Origin: Enterobacter genomosp. O
GTDB lineage: Bacteria; Pseudomonadota; Gammaproteobacteria; Enterobacterales; Enterobacteriaceae
Assembly (NCBI RefSeq): GCF_001022965.1
Contig: NZ_LECZ01000026.1
Location: 62,001-126,000, forward strand
Direction of reading: 5' to 3'
DNA: 64,000 bases
Shown: positions 57,911-64,000 of the stretch, in pieces
Position numbering within the stretch: position 1 is the first letter of the stretch
Layout: every line of letters starts with the position of its first letter
The notes under the pieces: model-generated
The model's database searches: none
The model's input: only the letters and a program-made list of their open reading frames with translations
What the model was told of the DNA's origin: nothing
Program-made: the position numbers and the translations under genes

Positions 57911-58711
57911 ATGAAGTATCTTATTGATCTCGCAATGCTTTATGAAGTGGACTCCGGCGTCATCATGATTAATGGAGAAGAGGAATCTTCGATTAAGTTA
58001 TCCAACCAGGCGGCACGGTTGTTATATGAACTTATCATTAATAATGGCAAAACCCTCGACAGGGACGACCTGATTAAGAAAGTATGGGAAGACCGCGGCT
58101 TTTCCGGCTCCTCGGTCAGCCTTAATGTCGCCATAAGTGAAATCAGGAAAGCCTTTCGCAGTTTAGGGCGCGATCCTCTGCTGATTAAAACAATTCGTGG
58201 TAAAGGGTTTAGCCTGGCCGCACATATAGAACATCACACGGTAAGGCCACCCGTTTCTGCTCCGGAGAAAATCGTGGCGGAGGCGCCCGACGTGGTGACT
58301 CAACAGCGAGACCCGCCTGCGCGCCTGCGTCGTCGGGACAGCGGCTTTACCACGCTGTGCGTGATGGCGCTGGTCGTTATTACCGGCATTGCTGCGCTTT
58401 TTTTCTATCAAAACATGCGCGTGGTCGAGCGCCCGAAAGAGTCAGATATTCATCTGCTGGGCAAAATCGATCGCTGTACGGTTTATCTTATCGATAAGAA
58501 CATGTATCAGCCGCAACAGGCTTACTTTAGCCGGGCCAAAGAGACCATTACCCGTCAACAAATAGACTGCGAACATCAGGACGCTGACGCGTATTACTCA
58601 AAATTTAAAAAGTCACAGCTGGAAAATGATTTCCTGGCTGTCTGTTATCTGCAGGACAGCGGTGATGGCTATAAAAATTGCACCTCTTACAGAAGCCTGA
58701 CAGGGAGTTAA
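57911..58711 (+). CDS. ToxR/CadC/MarT-like membrane-bound regulator
   Basis: The protein has 266 residues. A cytoplasmic OmpR-type winged helix (about 1-105; ARLLYELIINNGKTLDRDDLIKKVW... RGKGFSL), a linker, one membrane helix at about 147-166, and a periplasmic domain with four Cys. This is the architecture of ToxR, CadC and Salmonella MarT. It lies between two pilus operons and 4 bases before a FidL-like gene, so it probably controls one or both pili. Confidence 0.85.
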   Translation: MKYLIDLAMLYEVDSGVIMINGEEESSIKLSNQAARLLYELIINNGKTLDRDDLIKKVWEDRGFSGSSVSLNVAISEIRKAFRSLGRDPLLIKTIRGKGFSLAAHIEHHTVRPPVSAPEKIVAEAPDVVTQQRDPPARLRRRDSGFTTLCVMALVVITGIAALFFYQNMRVVERPKESDIHLLGKIDRCTVYLIDKNMYQPQQAYFSRAKETITRQQIDCEHQDADAYYSKFKKSQLENDFLAVCYLQDSGDGYKNCTSYRSLTGS

Positions 58712-58715
58712 GATC

Positions 58716-59201
58716 ATGTCGAAGAGATACCTGAGCGTATTATTGGGCGTAGTGCTGCTGCTTTCTGTTATCGCCATTGTCCTGTTTTACCCTGAAAAAA
58801 ACCAGGAGGAGGGATTTGGCTGCCAGTCAGATACGATTTCCAGGAAAACCTATTCGTCGGGAGAGTCAATGGGCCTGTCGTTAACGACGCTGTTTCTGTT
58901 TAATAGCAGCGATAGTATCACGGTGATCCATAAAGGCGTATTTATCCGCGGAGACAAGCGCTATTTGATTGATCGTAACTATGTGCTGAATGTTGAGAAA
59001 GTTGCTGGCAGTGATATTTACTATATTAAAGGAAAAAAACTGCACAAATCTGAAGATGATGCTGCACCGGAAGGAATTGTCAATGAGCTGCTGTTGGACA
59101 ATATAGACTTCTTTTATGTTACCCAGGTTAAGAGTCGTACCTGGCTAATTAAAGGGCTGGTATTACCTATAATGATGTGCATGGCCGTGCCGACATCCTG
59201 A
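58716..59201 (+). CDS. FidL-like membrane protein
   Basis: The protein has 161 residues with an N-terminal membrane anchor (about 5-24) and a periplasmic domain. It follows the ToxR/MarT-like gene by 4 bases, as fidL follows marT in Salmonella and toxS follows toxR in Vibrio. It probably modulates the regulator's periplasmic domain (inference). Confidence 0.75.
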   Translation: MSKRYLSVLLGVVLLLSVIAIVLFYPEKNQEEGFGCQSDTISRKTYSSGESMGLSLTTLFLFNSSDSITVIHKGVFIRGDKRYLIDRNYVLNVEKVAGSDIYYIKGKKLHKSEDDAAPEGIVNELLLDNIDFFYVTQVKSRTWLIKGLVLPIMMCMAVPTS

Positions 59202-59300
59202 TATTACGGCAAAGTAATAAGAATAGATGTTTGTCTATTAATCAAAAAGTCTCAAGTTTATTCATTATGTAACAACAAGATGCAAGTGCATTCTGTTTTT

Positions 59301-59334
59301 TTTCATCCTTTCCCGTGGGCAGGATGAAATTTTC
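59301..59334 (+). terminator. Terminator after the FidL-like gene
   Basis: TTTCATCCT...AGGATGAAA (9-bp stem) is followed by TTTTC, 100 bases after the stop. Confidence 0.7.
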
Positions 59335-59338
59335 TGTA

Positions 59339-59397
59339 TTGCCTCGTTATTTTTGGGGTGACTATACTCCGCCTCGAAAAAGGGGCTCCCCTTTTTT
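59339..59397 (+). promoter_or_regulatory. Promoter and 5' stem-loop of the ECP-like operon
   Basis: TTGCCT (59339-59344), an 18-bp spacer and TATACT (59363-59368) predict a start near 59375. A perfect AAAAAGGGG / CCCCTTTTT hairpin (59377-59396) with a following T would form at the very 5' end of the mRNA. It may protect the transcript or act as an attenuator. Confidence 0.55.
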
Positions 59398-59431
59398 AAA
59401 CATCTGGATTCTTTTTTGAAGGACTAAATAA

Positions 59432-60055
59432 ATGAACAAACTGAACGCTATCGTTCTGGGCTCACTGCTGTCTCTTTCTGCCCTGAGCGCTGTTAATGCA
59501 GCGGAAACTACCGCTTCTGCAACCTGGCAGGCTTCTGCAACGAAAGACAGCGATTCCGATCTGGTTGTCACGCCGACGCGTGCCCTTAACTTCGTTTATA
59601 GCGCAAGCACGAAAGCCTTTAACACCGACACCGGTCTGTTTGATGTGGCTATTCGCGGTGACCACTCTTCAGCTACCAGCTTCAAACTGGAAGCGATTGT
59701 TGACGACTCTGACAACACCCTGTTCAGCGTTGGCGGCGAATCAACCAAGCTGAAAGTGGGCGCGCGCTTTGGCGGGAACGATCTGGGCTCAATCGGTGGC
59801 ACAGTGGGTACGAAATCAACGGCATGGACGACCCTGGTTGACTCATCAAACAACACCGGCGTCTCTACTGGCCTGTGGAACCTGACCACCAGCGCAGGTG
59901 CTGCAGCGAATACCGAAGTGACCGGCCAGGACAAATTTGTGTTCTACGTCGATTCTGCACAGGACAGCACCGGTGCGGCGAAAGAGTTCAAAGACCTGAC
60001 CAACAGCCTGTGGGAAGGTACTGTGTCCGTTGCGTTCCGCGCAACCTGGGGCTAA
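59432..60055 (+). CDS. ecpA: ECP (Mat)-like common pilus major subunit
   Basis: The protein has 207 residues. A signal peptide (about 1-23, VNAA) is followed by text aligned with EcpA/MatB: ATWQASATKDSDSDLVVTP, FNTDTGLFDVAIRGD and the end VSVAFRATWG. It is the polymerising pilin of an alternative (alpha-type) chaperone-usher pilus. It is a clear but diverged relative of E. coli EcpA. Confidence 0.82.
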   Translation: MNKLNAIVLGSLLSLSALSAVNAAETTASATWQASATKDSDSDLVVTPTRALNFVYSASTKAFNTDTGLFDVAIRGDHSSATSFKLEAIVDDSDNTLFSVGGESTKLKVGARFGGNDLGSIGGTVGTKSTAWTTLVDSSNNTGVSTGLWNLTTSAGAAANTEVTGQDKFVFYVDSAQDSTGAAKEFKDLTNSLWEGTVSVAFRATWG

Positions 60056-60067
60056 GAGCTGACAGTT

Positions 60068-60087
60068 ACAGGGGCGTAAGCCCCTGT
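60068..60087 (+). terminator. Intercistronic hairpin after ecpA-like gene
   Basis: ACAGGGGC-GTAA-GCCCCTGT is followed by TTA. It probably limits read-through or protects the upstream mRNA, so that pilin is made in excess over chaperone and usher. Confidence 0.6.
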
Positions 60088-60100
60088 TTAGGGAAATATC

Positions 60101-60778
60101 ATGTTTAGCCTCAAACCCATCTTCTTCTTTTTACTCTTTATCTCTTCCTCCGCGCTGGCAATTAATGTGGGCAAAGTCACCACCATTATTCCTGCCGATG
60201 CCGACTCCACCGCCAAGGAATTAAAAAACGAAGCGGACAGCGTGCGCATTATTTCCATCAGCGCCCAGCGTATCAGCAGCCCGATGGATGAAGGCATTGT
60301 CATTAACCCGGAGAAAATCGACGAACTGCTGCTGACGCCCACGCGCATGGTCATGCCCGCCGGCACCAGCAATATCGTCAAATTTTACTACCACGGCAAG
60401 GCCGATGACCGGGAGCGCTACTACCGCGTGACCTTCATTGATGAAGGGGTCAGCGAAGATCTTGATAACGGCTCGCAAAAGAATGGCAAAGGGATGACCC
60501 GCGCCGTGGTGAGCACCATTCTGGTGGTACAGCCCCGGAAGAAGAACGTTGATTACGTCTACGTGGCCGGAAAGATTACCAATAAAGGCAATACCGCGTT
60601 TCGCGTGAATGCGAGCGGGACATGCCTGAAACCTAACCCGGAATCACCGACCACGCCGTGCGTTAAAAACTTTTACCTGATGCCGGGTACCTCACGCGCG
60701 ATCGACGATATCAACGTTACGGACAGCCATTTTCATCTCGGAATTTGGGACCTGAAACAGTTCATTCCTGTTAAGTAA
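60101..60778 (+). CDS. ecpB: ECP-like pilus chaperone
   Basis: The protein has 225 residues. A signal peptide (about 1-19) is followed by the alternative chaperone fold matching EcpB: VRIISISAQRISSPMDEGIVI, DELLLTPTRMVMPAGTSN, RERYYRVTFIDE, and the C-terminal FIPVK shared with E. coli EcpB. Confidence 0.82.
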   Translation: MFSLKPIFFFLLFISSSALAINVGKVTTIIPADADSTAKELKNEADSVRIISISAQRISSPMDEGIVINPEKIDELLLTPTRMVMPAGTSNIVKFYYHGKADDRERYYRVTFIDEGVSEDLDNGSQKNGKGMTRAVVSTILVVQPRKKNVDYVYVAGKITNKGNTAFRVNASGTCLKPNPESPTTPCVKNFYLMPGTSRAIDDINVTDSHFHLGIWDLKQFIPVK

Positions 60779-60784
60779 GGATGC

Positions 60785-63379
60785 ATGGTGAAAAATAAAT
60801 TAGTGTTGCCGGTGATGATGGCGTGCACATCCGGCCTCCTGCCCGCGTATGCGCATGCTGCCTCCAGCTCCGTGGTTATCGCTAATTACCGTTTTCCCGA
60901 CTCGCTCTATGCCCTGCTGGAGCAGGGGGTCAAAATCCCCGTTTATTTGGTCAATACCCGCCCGAATGCCGCGCAAAAGGTGAGCGGCGCGCGTGACGTG
61001 AGCGAATATGTCCGTATTGGCGACGTGACGATTTACGCGAAAGACCGGCAGCTTGGGCTGCGCGACGTGCAGGTCCAGGAGTCTGATAACGGTATTCGTC
61101 TATCGAAAGAGATGCGGACGTTGCTGCAAAGCATCAGCGGCAAACAGTTTGACGAGCAAATGCGTATTCCGGTGAGCGCCGGGTCGGCGTTTGAGCTGGA
61201 CCAGAAAAAGATGCGTCTGCTGCTCAACCTCTCCCAGCGCGATTACGGGGTCAACATTCGTCCCCGTGAAGTGGATATCGATGCCCCTGAATCAGACGAT
61301 CTGAGCGGCACGCTCTCCTATAACCTTGGCGCGTATCATACCGAAAGCGGCTACGGCGATAGCTGGTCGTCCGGGTATCTCAACGCCAAAAGCTGGATCT
61401 CGATGGGGGTCGATCACCTGCTGGTCGATGGCTCTGGCTACGTTAACGAAAGCAGCAGCGACACCCAGATGAACGCGGTGATGTGGGAACGTGACTATCA
61501 GGGCATGCGCTACGCCGCCGGGATGCTGAACGGCTGGGCGATGCAGTCGCTGGCCAGCGTCAGCGGTATTTCCGGTGGCGAAGTGTACGGTGTATCGGTG
61601 GGCAACCAGGCTAACTCGCGCAAGCGGGACAATACCCTCTCCCTGACGCCGGTGGTGGTCTATTTCCCGACGGCCGGGGAAGCCCGTATTCGCCGCGACG
61701 GCCAGCTTATTGGCATTCAGCGCTTTGACGTGGGTAACCACGAAATCGACACCAGCGCGCTGCCCTACGGTATCTACAGCGTAGAAGTGGAAGTGGTTAG
61801 CGGCAGCCGCACCGTGTCGCGCAGCATGTACACGGTGAACAAACCTTTCAGCAATAACGTGTCGGAGTCGCTGCGCTGGCAGACGTGGGGCGGTATTTAT
61901 AGCCGCGACAAATCCGTCGTCAACTACAAGAAGTATGCCAAACGGAAAAACGAGCAGGACAACAGCTACTACTACGATTACGACACTAAGCACAAAGACA
62001 CCATGTCGCTGGTCGGCACCTCCTTCAGCAAGCGCAGCGGGATGGTCGACTGGAACGCGTCCGGATACATGATGCGCGAGCACGTGGTCAGCGAACTGTG
62101 GGCCTCCCTGAACCTGACCGGATATTTCTCGGTGAACACCCAGACGATGGCCGCCTCGGACGGCACGTACCGCGCCAACTACGGGGCAAACGTCAGCCTG
62201 CCGTGGAATATCGGTTCGGTCTGGTACTCCCACGAGCAGCTCTCCAGCGGCAAGTTCCTTGATATCTATGAAAACAAAGGCAACACGTGGGGCGCATCGT
62301 TCAGCCTGCCGTCGTTTGGCCTGCCTTCCGCCGGGAACCTGAGCCTGATGCGGCAGGAAGACGACGTATACCGCTATAAACGCTATCAAATTGACTACTC
62401 CCAGGGGCTGTACGCCGGTCGTTACGGCACGGCGCGCCTGCGGGTGGGCATGTCGCGCAATAAGTACGAAGGGTACTACGAAGAGAAAGACCGCTATGTG
62501 ATGCTCGATTTTGCCATCCCGCTGGGTAACACCGTCTCCGTGGGCGTGTCGCATAACCGCGATACCGGCACGGCGCTCAACGTCAGCGCCAGCCGCCAGT
62601 TCGAAGGGGATTACCTGAAGTCGGTCACCGCCAACGTTTCAAGAGCCTTCAGCAGCAACCAGGATCGCACGGTGAGCGGCGGCGGCAGCGTGAGCTTCGA
62701 CACGCCGTGGAACAGCAACATCCTCAGCGTGCAGAGCGGCACCAGCAAAGGCTGGAACTCCACGCTAACCAGCGACGGCAGCGTCGGCTGGTCAAAAGAG
62801 GCGATTGCGGCGGGTAAAGGGACCGACAGCGCAGGGGTGATTGTCAGCACCGGACTGAAGTCCGACGAGTCGCTCACGCTGAAGCTGAACGGCCGCACGG
62901 AGCGCATCAAGGGCGATAAAACCTGGCTGTCGTTGCCGGCCTATCAGGCCTATGACCTGGAGGTGATGAACAGCGAAACCGGCACCGAAAGCTATGACAT
63001 CGGCGCGAATGCCCGTCGGCATATCACGGTCTACCCGGGTAACACGGTGGTGATGAAGCCGCAGGTGAAAAAAATCGTCACCCTGTTTGGTCGCCTTGTC
63101 GATGCCAGCGGCAACCCGGTGAGCGCCACGCAAATCAAAAACCACGTCGGGCTGACCCGCACGGAAAACGACGGTCGCTTCGTGATTGACGTGGACAAGA
63201 ATAATCCGGTGCTCAGCATTGCCACGCCGGACGACAGCGTCTGCGAAGTGCGTCTGGATATCGAGTCCAACCGCGGCGCGCTGTGGCTTGGGGACATCTC
63301 CTGCGATAAGGGCGATTTCGTCTGGCAGGAAGCAAAAGGAACGCGGGAACGTGAAGATGAAAAAGATATTCGCTCTTAA
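60785..63379 (+). CDS. ecpC: ECP-like outer-membrane usher
   Basis: The protein has 864 residues and is an alternative-pathway usher of EcpC/MatD type: signal peptide (about 1-26), N-terminal domain, long barrel of alternating strands (GTLSYNLGAYHTESGYGDSW onward) and C-terminal carboxypeptidase-regulatory-like domain (TLFGRLVDASGNPVSATQIKN). It is slightly longer than E. coli EcpC (841). It overlaps the next gene by 23 bases. Confidence 0.83.
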   Translation: MVKNKLVLPVMMACTSGLLPAYAHAASSSVVIANYRFPDSLYALLEQGVKIPVYLVNTRPNAAQKVSGARDVSEYVRIGDVTIYAKDRQLGLRDVQVQESDNGIRLSKEMRTLLQSISGKQFDEQMRIPVSAGSAFELDQKKMRLLLNLSQRDYGVNIRPREVDIDAPESDDLSGTLSYNLGAYHTESGYGDSWSSGYLNAKSWISMGVDHLLVDGSGYVNESSSDTQMNAVMWERDYQGMRYAAGMLNGWAMQSLASVSGISGGEVYGVSVGNQANSRKRDNTLSLTPVVVYFPTAGEARIRRDGQLIGIQRFDVGNHEIDTSALPYGIYSVEVEVVSGSRTVSRSMYTVNKPFSNNVSESLRWQTWGGIYSRDKSVVNYKKYAKRKNEQDNSYYYDYDTKHKDTMSLVGTSFSKRSGMVDWNASGYMMREHVVSELWASLNLTGYFSVNTQTMAASDGTYRANYGANVSLPWNIGSVWYSHEQLSSGKFLDIYENKGNTWGASFSLPSFGLPSAGNLSLMRQEDDVYRYKRYQIDYSQGLYAGRYGTARLRVGMSRNKYEGYYEEKDRYVMLDFAIPLGNTVSVGVSHNRDTGTALNVSASRQFEGDYLKSVTANVSRAFSSNQDRTVSGGGSVSFDTPWNSNILSVQSGTSKGWNSTLTSDGSVGWSKEAIAAGKGTDSAGVIVSTGLKSDESLTLKLNGRTERIKGDKTWLSLPAYQAYDLEVMNSETGTESYDIGANARRHITVYPGNTVVMKPQVKKIVTLFGRLVDASGNPVSATQIKNHVGLTRTENDGRFVIDVDKNNPVLSIATPDDSVCEVRLDIESNRGALWLGDISCDKGDFVWQEAKGTREREDEKDIRS

Positions 63380-64000
63380 TCTGCTGCTGATAAGCGCGGC
63401 TGCGCAGGCGCAGCAGATGCCCTATTTTGCGATCAACAACCCGGACAACAACGGGACGGGAAACACGGCGGCGCTGTTTAGCCTGAACAGCACCTCAACC
63501 GCGTTTTTACACGGATCGCGCGAGTGGCCGACCCTGAGCGCCAAAACCAACAACGGGATTGCCAGCTACATTCCGGACAACAGCTTTAACGGCCCTGCGG
63601 GCAGCGCGCTGACCATTAACTTCAGCGTCACCGGCTCCAGCGCCTCGCCGTTCTTTAAGGGCACCGCGTGCTCTTCAAGCTGCGGCACCACGGGCTATAC
63701 CGCGGCGACAAGCTATACCGACACCGCTATGGTGGTGAAACCGCCGATCGTCGAACCCGGCACCTCCTATGGCCGCTGGGTGCTGGGGGATCCGTTCTTT
63801 AACTATCTGCTCAATGCGGCTCCCGGCAACGAGGTGACGATTACCTCCACGCCGCAGATCACCTCTATCAATAAGGTGACTACCACCAACACGCTGCACA
63901 AGGTGGGGACGTTGACCATGACCAACTCGCGGGCGCTGGATCTGGGGATAGACCCGATCAGCGGCGAGGTCACGATTGTGGATGGTTCGACCGGGGCGAC
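63357..64000 (+). CDS. ecpD: ECP-like tip subunit, 5' part
   Basis: The ATG at 63357 begins a signal peptide (MKKIFALNLLLISAAAQA) and the frame stays open to the window end (about 214 residues). The context after ecpC and the mid-protein YGRWVLGDPFFNYLL, similar to the HGMLSDAFYQYL segment of EcpD, support a polymerised tip adhesin. The 3' part lies outside the window. Confidence 0.7.
   Translation, partial: MKKIFALNLLLISAAAQAQQMPYFAINNPDNNGTGNTAALFSLNSTSTAFLHGSREWPTLSAKTNNGIASYIPDNSFNGPAGSALTINFSVTGSSASPFFKGTACSSSCGTTGYTAATSYTDTAMVVKPPIVEPGTSYGRWVLGDPFFNYLLNAAPGNEVTITSTPQITSINKVTTTNTLHKVGTLTMTNSRALDLGIDPISGEVTIVDGSTGA

Noticed and set aside
61292..62554. 420-codon open frame on the minus strand
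   Set aside because: Antisense of the ecpC-like usher, which is clearly the real gene.

Overview
The window is chromosomal DNA of a member of the Enterobacteriaceae, most likely Enterobacter (cloacae-complex type) or a close relative. The backbone follows the Escherichia coli order around 82-83 min: ibpB, yidE, yidP, glv, yidHG, dsdAXC, emrD, tisB/istR, ivbL-ilvBN, uhpABCT, yicN, nepI, yicL, yicS, nlpA. An eef-type efflux operon, two fimbrial operons and several metabolic inserts sit among these genes. Coding DNA is mostly GC-rich with dense short intergenic gaps, and REP/BIME-type repeats lie between operons.

Region 1 (1-14300) is conserved metabolism and transport. It holds the ibpB end, the YidE transporter, an intact alpha-glucoside PTS operon (yidP, glvC, glvG; broken in E. 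coli K-12), yidHG, the D-serine system dsdXA/dsdC, a secreted GH5-like protein, emrD, a DMT transporter and a GNAT acetyltransferase.

Region 2 (14280-16840) contains the SOS-induced TisB toxin with its antisense RNA IstR and a LexA box, all too small for ordinary gene calling. An AT-rich insert follows: an uncharacterised 250-aa protein, an overlapping 60-aa two-helix membrane protein and an orphan Hcp. This looks like a type VI secretion effector/immunity/carrier cassette. The ivbL leader and attenuator come next.

Region 3 (16838-24470) is ilvBN, uhpABC-uhpT and yicN. Region 4 (24463-32562) is the most unusual part. A LysR regulator faces an eight-gene operon encoding two unrecognised proteins, an AfsA-type hotdog enzyme, a tautomerase, a HAD phosphatase, an MFS exporter, a carboxymuconolactone-decarboxylase-like protein and a biosynthetic thiolase. 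A convergent aldo/keto reductase follows. The gene set matches the logic of gamma-butyrolactone or butenolide signal biosynthesis, which is unexpected in an enterobacterium.

Region 5 (32770-42031) has nepI, yicL, a repeat-rich intergenic stretch, a LacI-controlled beta-glucoside/cellobiose-type PTS locus with its own LamB-like porin, and yicS. Region 6 (42151-50076) is an RND efflux operon with a TetR regulator (eefRABC type), a GNAT protein and nlpA. Region 7 (50111-64000) is surface adhesion: an EAL-domain protein and two LuxR-type regulators beside a four-gene chaperone-usher operon, then a ToxR/MarT-like membrane regulator with a FidL-like partner, and an ECP(Mat)-like pilus operon that runs off the end of the window.
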